64,000 nucleotides of DNA from Scalesia atractyloides (GCA_947069175.1 CAMTDV010000012.1:33512341-33576340), one strand, 5' to 3'. Shown: positions 30,522-42,081, counted from the first letter of the stretch. Numbers and translations are program-made. Notes: generated from the letters alone by a model not told the origin.

Positions 30522-31045
30522 GTTTATTATTCTGATTTTAATTAATCTTATACACTAGTTCAAACTCATCTTCTTCGTTCAAAACACAGACAACGGTTAA
30601 CCAACTGTTTCTTGTTTAAATTCGATTAACGAATGTTATAAGCAATTGAAAGGTAATGAACAGAGAGGGTTTGGGGAAAGAATGTACCGAACAGGTGTCT
30701 TTCTCAGAACTCCGGCAAGGATTCATCGGCTCTGTTTTGTGAACTCCGTCTGTTCGGATCAATTAACAGTTTTGATTGCTTAGATGTGAAATTGAGTTAC
30801 TAAACAATGATTAACAGGAGGTTTTAGTTGGTCATACCGATTAACAGCGTGAGTTCGGAAATTCCAGCGATTTTCCGGCGAGTATAAATATCCGGCAACG
30901 TCGTCTGGGATTGATTCTCGGTGATGGATTGATGTTAGTAATGGTCTAACAATGGATTGAAACAGAAAGAGTCGAGGTATTTACCGTGTTGATGTGAGTC
31001 TCGGTTTTCCGGCGAAAGTCCGGTGATGGCAGAGGCTAGGGTGTG

Positions 31046-31053
31046 TATTTATA
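31046..31053 (-). promoter_or_regulatory. TATA box of solo LTR B
   Basis: TATAAATA on the minus strand, between antisense and sense modules. Confidence 0.6.
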
Positions 31054-31317
31054 GGAAAGAATATCGATGAATTGGGTCCGATTTCTGTCTTGATTCGTTG
31101 GTCAATCTTTCTCCAGCGGTTATGACTGATTTCACGGGACTGGACATCGGTTATAACCGATGTAGGTGTTAATACGCACGCTAAGTCATAAGAAACCGAC
31201 AATAATTGGCGATGTCGTCGGGATTTCCGGCGACTGCGAAATGGGCGCGTCGTTGACTGATTTTGATATCGAGTTTTGTTATTTTGAATTAATTGTTTCG
31301 ATATATTATCAAAAAAC

Positions 31318-31401
31318 ACAAGTGGCGGAGTGGTTGGATGTGTGTGAGTTAAGTTGCTAAGCTTTCCTCCGGCTGACCCGGGTTCGAATCCCGGCAGCCT
31401 G
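31318..31401 (+). ncRNA. tRNA-like module, antisense, in U3 of solo LTR B
   Basis: A box TGGCGGAGTGGTTGG and T arm CCGGG-TTCGAAT-CCCGG (perfect). This resembles a Ser/Leu tRNA with a long variable region, but the acceptor ends do not pair. Confidence 0.6.
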
Positions 31402-31586
31402 TTTTTCTTTTTATTTATTTTATTTTTACTTTTTAACAATTATAGCTTATAAATTCCAATTTGTTTATTAATTATGTATCGTTTAAAATTATAATAAGTC
31501 ATAAATAAGCATCGAAAATTTAAAACTGACTATTCGATTAATAAACGAAGCGGGTTTTGAAAACCCGTTTTTCGACGGATGTTACA

Positions 31587-31892
31587 GAACCAGGTGTGAA
31601 CCTTGTTCTCAAATCACTGTTTTAATCAAGTAATTAAGTTTTCCTGTAATCGTTCAAGTTAGTAGTTAAGCAACCAAATCAACTTTGTCGGTTCATTCTG
31701 ACACTTTAAACAAACAAAATTAATCAAATTTTTAGCAAGCTTCATAATAGTGAGAATCTTATTTAAAATCAATCACATCCGATCGCAAACCACAAACTCT
31801 TCATGTTCGACCCCTTACTACCACTAACACATTGTTAAGGGTAATAAGGGCATATAAATATTATCTTTGACCGGGGCGCGACACTCCGATCA
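31587..31892 (+). repeat. 3' LTR of Athila-like A1, last piece
   Basis: It ends TTTGACCGGGGCGCGACACTCCGATCA near 31892 (given here in one short block: GGGGCGCGACA then CTCCGATCA), an end type seen in plant Athila/Tat LTRs. The end point is approximate. Confidence 0.45.
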
Positions 31893-32183
31893 ATTTACAA
31901 ACTCTTGTTTATCATCATTCACAACTTCATCAGCCAAATCAACTATGAAACCAAACACTACCTTTTCCTCATAAATCCCACAAAGCTTCACAAGCTCTTC
32001 TCTAGTACAACCATGTACAAACTCTCCCTCTTCAATGAGGTAATTTGTGTCTTTGAATTGTTCTGCTACATCACTTGCATGAATAGTTGTAACTGGAACT
32101 GCATCTACAATGATTAGTGCGTTATAAACTTCAGTATCTTGTACAGACTCCCCTTGTCTCTGTATATTCTCTGCTGCACCGCC
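31893..32183 (-). pseudogene. Unrecognised open frame, minus strand, about 90 codons
   Basis: No methionine is near the start, so it was not picked up as a full ORF. The reverse strand is open from a stop near 32190 to a TGA at about 31894-31896, with protein-like composition: VYNALIIVDAVPVTTIHASD, then EQFKDTNYLIEEGEFVHGC and VVFGFIVDLADEVVND. I do not recognise the family. It stops exactly at the putative end of the Athila A1 LTR, so it may be part of the element into which A1 inserted. Confidence 0.4.
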
Positions 32184-32194
32184 AAAGCTTTAAT

Positions 32195-32755
32195 TTATGT
32201 TTTCGTGGGCACCATTACACTTAGGATAGGTGAGAAAACCGTCACATTTGAGGTGTCTAAGTCTAGGAACGTCGTGAGAGATAGGGAAGAGTCGGTTTTC
32301 ACTGTTGGTGCTAGTCGGGTAGAGGGTGATGAAAGAGAGCGAGAGTTGAGTTTAAAGGAGGAGTTCGGGGAGGAGTTTGTAGGATTTCCTGTTTATGAAG
32401 AAACATGAGAGTTTGATCCGGAAGGTGACATTGCTATGTTAGAAGCCTAGCTAGAAGGTACACCTTCTACGGTGATCACATTTGAGCTTGAGAGTGAGAT
32501 GAGAGGTGAACAGAAGGTTATGAGTTTAGATTGTCTGAGTGTAGAAGGTGAGAAAAGTCCTAATTGTGGGGATAGTTTTGCAGATGAGTTAGAGAGAGAA
32601 GTTAAATGGATGGAGCATAGGTGGAACAATATGAAAAAGCCTAAGTGTGGGAAGAATTTAGTTGTTGATAAGTCACCTTTTAAGTTTTCTACATTTGGTT
32701 TCAATGATAGTGAGAAGGTTGGTAAGAGTTTGCAAGAAATGGATAGTATTTTTTA
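32195..32755 (+). pseudogene. Athila-like A2 pol fragment (end of aspartic protease and linker)
   Basis: It begins GTITLRIGEKTVTFEVSKS, which matches the end of the retropepsin domain in Athila-like Pol. It continues as an acidic linker with two in-frame stops (TGA near 32406, TAG near 32448) to DSEKVGKSLQEMDSIF. RT and integrase are absent. The next recognisable feature is the post-pol AGTGTGAGGATGG motif, so pol is deleted. Confidence 0.45.
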
Positions 32756-34385
32756 AGTACTAGTGCTAGAGCCCATAAGGTGTTTGGAAAAGTTTCTAAG
32801 GCATTGGTCATAAAATTTTTAGAAATTTTCTGTGAAAAGGGTTCCCCGCGTCGCACGGGGAGCAAATGGACACAAGGCCGCGTGACATGGTCAACGAAAG
32901 TCAAATGGAGGAAGTTAATAGCACTGTGTCGCGGAATCAACATATAGGACCTCCCCGTGCGACGTGACGAGGGTATTTTCGTTTCCTAGTTTGGTTTGAC
33001 GCTCGGTTTGATTAGTTTATTGTGTTTGGTTTGTTTAGGGTACGTATTTCGTTGTATTTTGAGTCTTTATTTTTGTACTATAAGTCTAACCTAGGGTTTT
33101 CGAGTTGGTCTTTCTATTTAGAATCAGTCTGCTTTGGTTTTTGCTTATTTTTTATTGTGCAGGTTTGAATCGTACCACCCGTACACAATCTCCATTCGGA
33201 TGATTTAGAAGCTCTTCATCAGATGTCAAGGCAATTCCCGAGTATACCATTCAGTTGTCAGAGTCGATTGTGAATGAAATGCTATACGGTTGAGCTGGAT
33301 TAGACTAGAGTTTAAGGAGCTTACGCGATTATATAACCAACTAAGTCTTTTCCGATTTGCCCATGTCTTTTTATTCTTATTTATTTTAGTTTTTTTGAGT
33401 CGGTTTCTATTCCTACATTGAGGGCAATGTAAAGTTTAAGTGTGAGGATGGGAAACTGTTGTTTGAGTCTGTATAGTGAGTCGTTTGAGTCCTAAAATAT
33501 CGAAAAAAATAAATAAAAATTTAAAAATAAAAAAATTGAAAAAAATAGAATTTTTTTGGAAATTCTTTTTGCAAATAATGGAAGATGATAGAAAAATTGG
33601 GATTGATTGGTTTTCAAAATATTATACGTATGAGATAAATCAGACAAAAGACGTATTTTCTTGTATGTATTGGTAGGCCCAACCGACTTAGAAGGTTCCC
33701 TAGTTGTTTAATAATACCATTAATTAAAATAATTAAGTCTTGTGGGTACTCATCTAGGATAAATAGGGAAACCGAAACCGCCAATAATAGTATAAGGAAC
33801 ACCGTTATAAGTTAAAACCGCTAGAATTTTTATTCATGTGAAAAAATAGAATAAATTAGCTAGATGGAAAATAACAAAGCCTATAGAATCTCCTTTGGGG
33901 ATGGTAACCTTGATCAAGCTCCCTCTAGGTTAAGTTAGAAAAAATATGGAAAATGTCGAAGCTTATGCTATCGTTCCTCACTGGTTCAGACAACCTCTGA
34001 GTTAGGTATAAAATGTCTAGTGCTCAATATAAAGGAAAAAAACAGAAATTATATGATTCTAAATTCTATTTGTTTTCTCATATTACGGTTATGAAATAGT
34101 TAATTAATTGTTCTTTTAGTTTCATAAGCTTGAGGTGGGAGTAGGTGAATCTCTAGATTCGGAAGTGTGAGACCCGTTAGAGGAAATAACTTGAATCTAA
34201 TGATTACATGAAAGGCGTCTGATGAGTCGGTGTTTGCGTTTAAGTGGATAAGTATATCGGTAATCAGGGTTAAACATTTTGAGTTTTTAAATTAATAAAT
34301 CCAAAGTTTATGAAACCAGTGATCCTAGTTCTGATTCCATTGCAGAGTTTTTCAGGGATGAAAAAAGAGTAAGTGTGGGGATATT
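32756..34385 (+). mobile_element. Non-coding 3' region of Athila-like A2
   Basis: It contains a 14-bp inverted repeat, CGTCGCACGGGGAG at 32849-32862 and its complement at 32951-32964. The ACATTGAGGGCAATGTAAAG motif lies near 33415 with AAGTGTGAGGATGGG. A purine tract GAGTAAGTGTGGGGA (34368-34382) stands just before the LTR. The A-rich block 33490-33560 is low complexity. No gene seen. Confidence 0.55.
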
Positions 34386-36061
34386 TGATATAATATAAAT
34401 TCCATATCTTTCCATGTATAGTTTGTATAATAATTTGAGTTGTTTTGTTTCGTTTTAGGATTGGCTTTGTATATTATTGTGTCTTGTGTACTTTGCAGGG
34501 TCCCGGGGTAAAACGAGCTAAAATGTTAAAGAAACGAGCAAATAAGAGAAGGTTTTGGGCTTAGTTAAGGATTCTCATAGAATGGAAATGGATATTTTAG
34601 GAGATGAGATGATAGAGAATTGAATTACGAATCTGTAGGCGAAAACCCTAAAGAAAACAAAGTTGAAACAAGAAACTTATGGATGAAACGCTTTGTCAGT
34701 TCAGAAGTTGGGCGCGTCGCATGACCAGCAGACCAAGGAGCCCGCGTGACGCGCCGTGAAGCCCCGGTCAGCGCGTAAAAGTCCATAGTTAAGCCCTATT
34801 TAAGCCCATAATTAACCTTAATCAATCCCTAGACAACCCTAGACGAATTACGAAGCTGAAAACAGAGATTTTGAAGATCAAGAGAGCTCGGGAGAAGAAT
34901 TGAAGCGTGAGATTGAATCTTTCGGGTGTTAATCATCTTATTACTTGGTTTTCATTTATATTCTTTTTACCATGTTTGTTAAACTCTTGAAGATGATTGT
35001 TCTTGATTTTATGACAATGTTAGGCTAGTTTTATTAACTATCTAGGTCATATGATGAATACGCGTGTTTGATCTTGTTTCTATTCAGTTTTGGATATGAA
35101 TTGTGGTTTTGATTAGTAAAGTATTAAACTTTGGTTTCAATGTTCTAATGTATATGCATGCTTAAACTTATTAGGATCTTTTTCATGTGTTTCATTGGCG
35201 TTCTTGTGGATGTCTTTCATGTATGAATCCTAGTTAGGTCATGGACTGTGTGTTAGCAGCTAGTTTATGGTTAATCGTATACGATTTCTCGTAGAAATTG
35301 TGATTAGGGTTTAAATAGGATTGAGTGTTCTACTAATCTCGATAGTTGTGAAGTGAGAGGTTGTTGGTTTGTCTTTAGTGTTAGATTGCTAGGGTTAGAT
35401 ACTTTGTGTGAAGTTCCCTTTAGTTTCCCTTCCACTATTTGCTAATCGAGTTAGAATATGTACCATAGTTTTCCTAGATTTTTATGCCATGAGGTAGATT
35501 GTTCAAGGGTGCTTTATTATTACATTAGGATAGCCTATGAGGGAGGCCTATAAACCGGAATCAGAACAGCTTAATAAGTTGCAAGATGTCTTCTCTAGAA
35601 GGGTCGAGGGTCTGTTCGGTTATCCTTTAAGTTTAGCATCTTAAGATCCCGGTTTCCACATTTGTTCCAAAACCGTTAGAACGTGTCATTCAAGTGTAGC
35701 ATTCAGACCTAGGTAGTGTGTTTCTCATCATCTAATCACATCTCCAGCTCAGTTCATGTGACTAGTCAGCTATAGTTAACTTAGGTTAATTCAGTAGTTT
35801 ACTAGAACCCCCCCACCCCCAAACAATAAAACAAAATCGTCATGTCAATTAGTTAAATAAGTCAGTTGAGTTTAGTAAGTGTATTTAAAAGAGTTCTTTG
35901 GGTTTGATTCTCGGACTTCTAAAGCTATACTACATTGATCGTTACACTTGTCGGTTGTGTGCACTAGGTTTTAGAGAGTCTTAGGTTATAAATTTAAAAT
36001 TTAGGTTTTCTAGTTTAGAGTTCAAATTAGTTAGTTTTTATAGACCGCTTTTAGCACATCA
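34386..36061 (+). repeat. 3' LTR (or solo-type LTR) of Athila-like A2
   Basis: About 1.7 kb from TGATATAATATAAATTCC to TTTTAGCACATCA. The content is typical of plant Athila/Tat LTR leaders, with phrases such as GATAGCCTATGAGGGAGGCC, GATCCCGGTTTCCACAT, CTAGGTAGTGTGTTTCTC and GGACTTCTAAAGCTATACTAC. GCGTCGCATGACCAGC near 34710 is a GC-rich island. No frame. The 5' partner is not in the window. Confidence 0.6.
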
Positions 36062-37159
36062 CATAGCTTGTTTTCAACATCATCAACTGTAGTATGGTTA
36101 CAGCACGACTCCAAAAATACAAAATAAACAAGAAACAACAACCAATTAATCACTAACAATATAAACAACAAACAACAAAATCATGAACATAATATCTTAA
36201 TAATATAAATAGATCCATTATGACTTACAATACGGATTACACAGATCTACTTAAACAAGTATACAACACCAAACTAATCATTAACAACATCTTCAGTGTC
36301 ATCACTTCCTTAACTTTGAAAAGCGATAGCACGTACCGACATCACAAGAGCGAATGGCATTCGACTCCTCGAACCTCTGTAATGAGTTTGTTTTTTTGTT
36401 TTTGTTTTTTTTTGTTTTGTAGAAGATAATGATGCGTTTTGCACATTCTCGTTTTTGAAGTGGATGATGTAAGCTATGACGAAGAATTTTGTAGCAGGCG
36501 GTGGAATTTGGATAATGCTTTTCGAAATCGCCTCGCCTGGAGCTCAAACACAATGAAGTAGGAGTGAAATTAGGGCTTGAACCGAGAAGGAAGTATAAGA
36601 CCAAGGGTAAAAATGGCATTTCACCTCGTTTTAACGAAAAAACTATCACACGTTGGGTTTAGGGACGAAAATCGTAGCGCTTTTTATAAGCAAGGACCTA
36701 GTCATCCAAAAATACTCTAATGGGACTCAATCTGACACCGCCCTTAAACCTAAGGGACATAAATTGCACTTTACTCTATAATTAAGTTTGATTATTTTTC
36801 TTTATTTAAGGGTAAAAACGAAAATAAAAAAATAATTGTGTATAAATTTATGTGTGTATATATATATTATAATTGTTATTATTTTTGTTAAAGGTAAAAA
36901 AATAAAAATAAAAAATAAATAAATAATTGTCAAAATCATCCTTGGATGAGGATACAATTTAACAAGGCTTGTCATTTGAAGGAAAAAAAACAAAATTAGT
37001 TTGGATGTAATGGTCAAAATTAACCCAAAGCTCATGCACGAATTGATATTTTACTTGTAAAGTTTTCTGTTATTTGTATATTTTTGTATTCTTTACATCT
37101 AACTTCTATTATTTGTATATTTTTGTATTCTTTATATCTTTTGTAATTAATGACCTCGA
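36062..37159. other. Unassigned intergenic sequence
   Basis: AT-rich DNA. A 115-codon minus frame (36302-36649) has no recognisable domain and a K/N-rich end, so I do not call it a gene. A 39-bp unit with TTATTTGTATATTTTTGTAT is duplicated at 37070 and 37109. Nothing else recognised. Confidence 0.5.
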
Positions 37160-37640
37160 GGGCGTTTCTGGTGCATATCCCCTGTTCTTTTCTTGAACAC
37201 ACACACACTCTACGCTTTGACGATGTGAGTCATCTCTCTCTGTTCCTGTGTTATCAGTAACGGAATTCTCGATTCCTTTATTATATAGCTGTGCGTTCCC
37301 CCTATCATATCAAATCTTCAAATGCATTTAAACATTAAAGAAGAATTCGAAGGATAATTTGTGCTGCTAATTTGATCCTTATACTTAGGGTTTACTACCA
37401 GAAATGTACTTCTGAAATGGATATCTTGCTACAGTATGATCTTGTGATTGATATGCATCTCTTTTAATTCAAACTGTTAAATGTGCCCCTTTTTACTTGT
37501 CTCAAGTGCCACTGTTTGGGGATATGCTGTGTATGTGAAAAGGATGAAAATGTTTTCAAATATAAATGGTTCTCTTATTGTTCACATTCCTTTCGATCGA
37601 CCGCTGATACGCTAATAAGAACTAAGTAGTGCAACTATGA
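37160..37640 (+). repeat. NLR-unit leader repeat, copy 1 (U1)
   Basis: TCTGGTGCATATCCCCTGTTC, then ACACACACACTCTACGCTTTGACG followed by GTGAGTCATCTCTCTCTG and TGTTATCAGTAACGG. Homologous to 54555-54990 (U3) and 55475-55870 (U4). A plausible splice donor (GACG|GTGAGT-like) follows a short exon-like stretch; the owner gene is unknown. Confidence 0.6.
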
Positions 37641-37788
37641 TGCATTGATTATGTTAAAGAACAATTAACAATGATTCAGATAAAAGATCATGAAACACTA
37701 ACTTAATTTCTACGGGCTGCTTTCAAGGGAACTAATTTCTAATGGTTGCTTGTGAGAGTAGTATCTGGATGTGATCTGGTCTAGAAAG

Positions 37789-38230
37789 TCACCGCGCATG
37801 TAATTTCTTTGTTGTCCTAATGTCTTCATTGGATTTTTGTTTAGCAGAGATATTGAGAACCTTAACTGTTGGTGGGAAATTTTTTGTAGTTGGTAATCTT
37901 TCTAGATCACCATTCAGATTAAGATGTGAAAGTTTATGTAAGGTTGCTAGTGGCTTCAGAACTAGCTTCAAAGGTTTGCCTGATCCATTTGCCGAATCAA
38001 CCTTAAAGGCTGAAGATTGGCTAGCTTCTGAACCAAGCAAGACACCTTGGTTTCTTGTGCTTAATTGGTACTTAATACTCAGTCCTCTATCATTAAGCAA
38101 CATTAGCAAGCCTTCATTGTCTGATATCTTGCCATCTAGAGCCAATTCCCATAGGGTTACAAGAGTTAAAGAACTTCTAGGTGAGTAGGTACTTGAGAAG
38201 ATATGTAGGTTTGTTAACACCCTCTAGATC
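37789..38230 (-). pseudogene. NLR fragment U1: leucine-rich repeats
   Basis: Minus frame with LVTLWELALDGKISDNEGLL, then KPLKLVLKPLATLHKLSHLN and ERLPTTKNFPPTVKVLNIS. This is collinear with the LRR of U4 (LVTLWGLVLDDKISAND; KLVLKPLATLTKLSHLNLYG; FPPTVKVITLS) but shortened at both ends and with an internal frame change. The N-terminal LRRs before LVTLW are deleted, and the C-terminal part after NIS is lost. It is one of four NLR-derived units on this strand. Confidence 0.8.
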
Positions 38231-38483
38231 AAGCACCTTTAATAATTTAAGGTCACTGTTCATGATTCTACGCCTACTTCAGTACTTCTTTTGCTAGCAT
38301 GTTCTTACGTGTGCTGTTAAAGAATGCATGAGACCTCAAAAAGAGAGGGATAAAAGTCTTGTGCACATACGCTGTTTTTGTTGCTAAGGTCCCCTGTTGT
38401 GGGTTCTATTTGCTGACTCATCCTTTGTACACCAAAGGGACCTGCAAATCCTCAACACTGTTTAGAGTCGTTAGATCTGAATT

Positions 38484-38790
38484 TGGTTATCTAAATCATA
38501 CCCCGATCCATCAAATCTTCATAATGTTTCTGTACAATATCCTCTGGGGATGGTTTTCTTTTAACAAACTCCTCGTCTAGCCATAGCCTGAGCAAACTCC
38601 GTACTGGAATGTTGTAATCTTTTGGGAAAAAAGCCAAGTATGACAAACAAGGTTTTTTATAAGTCGATGTGTAGGTCAGTATAACCTTTAGCAGCAACTT
38701 CATAAGAAGAATGATGATCATGAACATTCGGCAGCACATTATCATCGTTGTAAGAATAACTGAATGTTGTTTCTTCTTTTGTGGATGAAT
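38484..38790 (-). pseudogene. NLR fragment U1: winged-helix (ARC2/RNBS-D) region
   Basis: It contains LAFFPKDYNIPVRSLLRLWL, the RNBS-D/winged-helix signature of a CC-NLR, then DEEFVKRKPSPEDIVQKHYE. Upstream in a second frame is SYSYNDDNVLPNVHDHH, which matches U4 (SYSYNNDYVLPDVHDHH). A TAA after DLHIDL and frame changes break it. No P-loop, kinase-2 or GLPL motif occurs between this and the coiled-coil remnant. Confidence 0.8.
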
Positions 38791-39030
38791 ATGTGAGATT
38801 GTGCTGAATGATCGAGCACGTTGTGACTGGGATTGTTGGAATTGGCTAAATAGATGAAGATGAAATTATGCTGCTGCTGGAGGTTGCACCAGGCTGTGAT
38901 TTTCTAGAAAAACCGAACCTTTTCTTCTGTTGAGCAACTCGGAAGCTGAATCTCTCTTTTTCATCCTCAACTTCATACAGGACGCAAAGATACTCCCTTG
39001 TCTAACTCTTCTGACAAATTTGTCATTTCA
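38791..39030 (-). pseudogene. NLR fragment U1: coiled-coil (Rx-N type) remnant
   Basis: The reverse strand is nearly the same as the C-terminal half of the U4 CC domain (CTGTATGAAGTTGAGGATGA region, around 38965-38990), but in broken frame. It runs straight into RSFSTISHIHPQKK and the winged-helix region. The N-terminal half of the CC is missing. Confidence 0.75.
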
Positions 39031-39440
39031 TGGTTTTTTATTTTCTTCTGAGAATATGCTGATGAATTTCTTGTATCGGTCTCAAACAAACACACACCTG
39101 AGAAACTATAATATACTTTGAATACTGCATTGTAGGCCAAATTCGTCATTTCTTAGTTTTTCCATGGTCTTTTTCTTCTGTTTTCCGTGTTTTATATGTA
39201 TATATACACACACTTTGAATACTGCATCTAATTATTTTCACTTGTCGTGTGTTTGGCAGGTTGAAATTCACATGTGGAATTGAAGGTCGAATGACTAGTG
39301 GTGTTGTTCGAATTTTCTTTCACATGCAATTTTCCCTTGAGTTTGCATGCGATCTTCTTTTAAGCGGTATATTTGGACCAAATAAACCAAACACTTTTGG
39401 TATGTATTACTTTATACTTCGGTTTGGCTTTTGATTAATA
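39031..39440 (-). other. Upstream region of NLR unit U1
   Basis: Matches 58350-58690 upstream of U4 (GATGAATTTCTTGT, TCACATG(C)A...TTTCCC, GGTCGAATGACTAGTGGTGTT), so the duplicated unit included 5' flanking DNA. Confidence 0.6.
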
Positions 39441-39792
39441 TTTGTGGATTGTATATACTTAGGGACGTGTGTTAGATTACTAAGGGATGTGGGTCCCATA
39501 TTCATCGATTAACTTTTAGTTTTATCATGGATGGATTGTATTGATTAATAAAGAAGAACAACTGTGTAAAACCTTACAAGATACCACCTCAACACGAGAT
39601 GTTAATGGAAGGTGGAAGTTAAAATTGAGTGTAGGTGAATATGTGATAGTTTTACACATGCACATTATGCCACCTGGCCCATGGGTGAAATAAACAACTA
39701 AATATTATTATCCAAGCATACATAGTAATTAATAACAGTTGAACATATCTAAAAAAATATGAGAAATAACATACCAGGTGGATTCCCAAGGG
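39441..39792. other. Spacer between NLR units U1 and U2
   Basis: No gene. About 39590-39690 (AGATGTTAATGGAAGGTGGAAG, GTGTAGGTGAATATG) is homologous to 55000-55085 in U3, so it marks the 3' flank of an NLR unit. Confidence 0.5.
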
Positions 39793-40748
39793 TTAATTAC
39801 TTGATTGTGAGTGATGTGTACTTGGATTTTCTTTCTTGATTCTAGCCACAAACTCATTAGGCATGTCTGTTAGTACTAATTCCTCCAAACACCTCTGTTT
39901 CTGCAGGATTCTACATGAGATGTTGCTTAACTTTTGACAGCTTCTAATTTCTACTTCTTTAAGCCTCTCCATTGCTTCTTCCTCCACATCCCACTCTTCC
40001 AATTCCTTCAACACCCACAGCTTCAAGACCTCGAGTTTCTTGAAACCCGCCTCGACGGCAAACCATTCTTGTTCCTGTGAACGACTCCCCCAGCAGCCTC
40101 AACACAATCAGACAAGGCAGATGTTCCAGTGTTTCCATTGGATCCTTATCTAACCTGGAGATGGACAGTGTGAGAACTTTAACAGTTGGCGGGAATTCGT
40201 CAACAGTAGGTAATTTTTCTAATTGGCCATAAAGATTAAGATGAGAAAGGTTCTTTAAACTTGTTAGCGGCTTCAAAGCTAGATTTGAAGGCTGACCCAT
40301 GCCTTTGACGGAAGTCAACCTCAAAGACTGAAGGTTGACCAACTGCACAATCCAGTCAAAAAAGAAATTTTGACTTTTCCCTAAACTGAACTTAATACCT
40401 AGCTCTCGAAGATTACGCAACTTCCCCAAACCTTCATTAATAGATATCTTTTCATCTAAAACCAGTCCCCATAGGGTTACTAGACTTGAAGAACTTTTAG
40501 GTGGCATCGATAGCCGAATGTTGTTGAGATTGAGATGACGGAGGCGTTTAAGCCTCCAAATGGAGTCTAGAAGACTATCAACACGAGTGTGCTTTACATC
40601 TAAGGTTTCTAGATAAGATAGATCTCCCACAGATTCAGGGAGACTCTCCAAGAAAGTCCATCTGAGTCCTAGGTATCTCAAATGACGCAAATGACCGAGT
40701 TTATCGGGCAGAGTCATTTGGCATACCCCTTCAAGATCAAGCACCCTC
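39793..40748 (-). pseudogene. NLR fragment U2: leucine-rich repeats, cut by a retroelement LTR
   Basis: From the N side: RVLDLEGVCQMTLPDKLGHL, RYLGLRWTFLESLPESVGDL, ETLDVKHTRVDSLLDSIWRL, ending EFVARIKKENPSTHHSQSSN before a TAA. About ten LRRs with LPESVG and LDLEG signatures are collinear with U4. One frameshift near 40045 (GGFQETRG... against KLWVLKELEEWDVEEE) breaks it. The sequence stops at about 40748 and changes at once into the interior of the G3 LTR, so the CC and winged-helix portions were deleted. Confidence 0.85.
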
Positions 40749-40824
40749 AACCAACCCTTTTTAATACTTATATAAATTAACTTTCAGTAAGTGTATAAAT
40801 TTAATATAAATCATAAAAAATTTC

Positions 40825-40902
40825 GGGTTAGTCACACAGCCCAGTTGGTCGGGCTGTGTGCAACACGAAGCTGTGGTCGCGAGTTCGAGTCCGGTCTGTC
40901 GC
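40825..40902 (+). ncRNA. tRNA-like module, sense, G3 5' LTR (1)
   Basis: CACACAGCCC / GGGCTGTGTG 10-bp hairpin around AGTTGGTC (A-box-like), then GAGTTCGAGTCC. A TTTTT run follows at about 40925. Confidence 0.6.
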
Positions 40903-40994
40903 ATGATTATGAAATTATAAAACCTTTTTGAATAAAATCAAAATATACTTTAATCTAATGAGTGTATATGTGTAATTAAAAATGGATATATTCC

Positions 40995-41073
40995 GGGTTA
41001 GACACGTAGCTCAGCTGGTAGAGCTGCGTGCACGTATGCGAGAGGTCACGAGTTCGAATCTCATACGCTGCGT
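40995..41073 (+). ncRNA. tRNA-like module, sense, G3 5' LTR (2)
   Basis: TAGCTCAGCTGG A box in a GCTC/GAGC D arm, TGCGTGCACG, then GAGTTCGAATC. 170 bp after the previous module. Confidence 0.62.
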
Positions 41074-42069
41074 ATAGTCTCAAAACCGACCGGTTCGACC
41101 CTAAAAAGGGTATATTTTTTAATTAACCTTTCTCCTTGATTTTATCCAAAAATCCATAAAAGTAATAATAGAATAAGTATTTTTAAACATAAAAATTAGT
41201 AATAAATAATATAAAATTTATTTAAAAGCCTAATAAAAGTCATTAAATAAAGTTACTAAATTCAAATAAAAGAACTATATTTACCGAATTATTTATTTAG
41301 GTTAGTATTCTCGTTGGTTGGAATCTTTAAATCGTGCGCGCTCGTTATCAAATCAAGAACGCACCCACTGTGAGTGAATTCCTACAAACTCCCTTTTTAT
41401 TCGTGTTTTGGGTTGTATCATGTGTCGTTTATTTATATCTTTTATTCAAACACTTGTGCTACTACCATTATATGAACTAAAGTGCTATATGATAAATTGT
41501 TTATTGTTATTTGTGGTTATACTTTCTCATTTCAGTCAAGTTTTCACATTAGGCCCATCAGTTCCCTGTATAGACGGGTAGAGCATCACGTGCCTAATTA
41601 GATCGGCTCCGTTTGATTGAGCCTTGATCTCACAGTTCATCATTTATCATGCTCACGTGTACTTTGCTAGATGATTATGTGGTTTGTGGATTGTTTACAT
41701 ATACATTTGCTCATGTTTGGTTTATGCACATTTTTATTAAATTAATCAATATATCATTTCTTTCTAATGTTTAAACGGGATTCACTCGCCAACTTTTGTT
41801 GACCAAAAACTCTATTTTTACACATGATACAGGTGATCAGGTTGAAGCAAGGAACACATAGGATTGGTCCTTAGAAGAAAATAAATCGTTACTTGAATAT
41901 CATGTTAAGAACATTTGGTGTTTGTATGGTTTGTGTGTTGATTGAAATATTTCTTTTCAATTTGATATAATAAATATGAAACTTTTATAATAGTAAATGT
42001 CATGAGCTTTGATGAACACCCAATCATACCCCGACTACCATTTCTACTGCGGGTCAGGATGTGACAGAT

Positions 42070-42081
42070 TGGTATCAGAGC
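42070..42081 (+). promoter_or_regulatory. Primer binding site of G3
   Basis: TGGTATCAGAGC three bases after the LTR end. Confidence 0.92.

Larger units (their letters stand above)
29006..31586 (-). mobile_element. Solo LTR B, 2.6 kb
   Basis: Minus-strand LTR from TGTAACATCCGTCG (31586) to GGGTCGGGGTGTGACA (29006), 2581 bp, flanked by perfect GAACC duplications (29001-29005, 31587-31591). Same layout as solo LTR A: antisense module, TATAAATA (31046-31053), sense modules, TTGAC cluster, then the CTCAC / GAGC-rich end. A GGCAACG(C/T)CTCGTTCACG segment is duplicated at about 29437 and 29534. No internal coding. Confidence 0.92.
40749..42066 (+). repeat. 5' LTR of G3, 5'-truncated
   Basis: Begins at AACCAACCCTTTTTAATAC, equivalent to 46496 in the 3' LTR, so U3, the TATA box, the antisense module and one sense module are absent. 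Ends GGTCAGGATGTGACA. Sense modules at 40825-40902 and 40995-41073. Confidence 0.88.

Noticed and set aside
36302..36649. 115-codon minus ORF as a host gene
   Set aside because: No motif, lysine/asparagine repeat at the end, no conserved neighbour; insufficient support.
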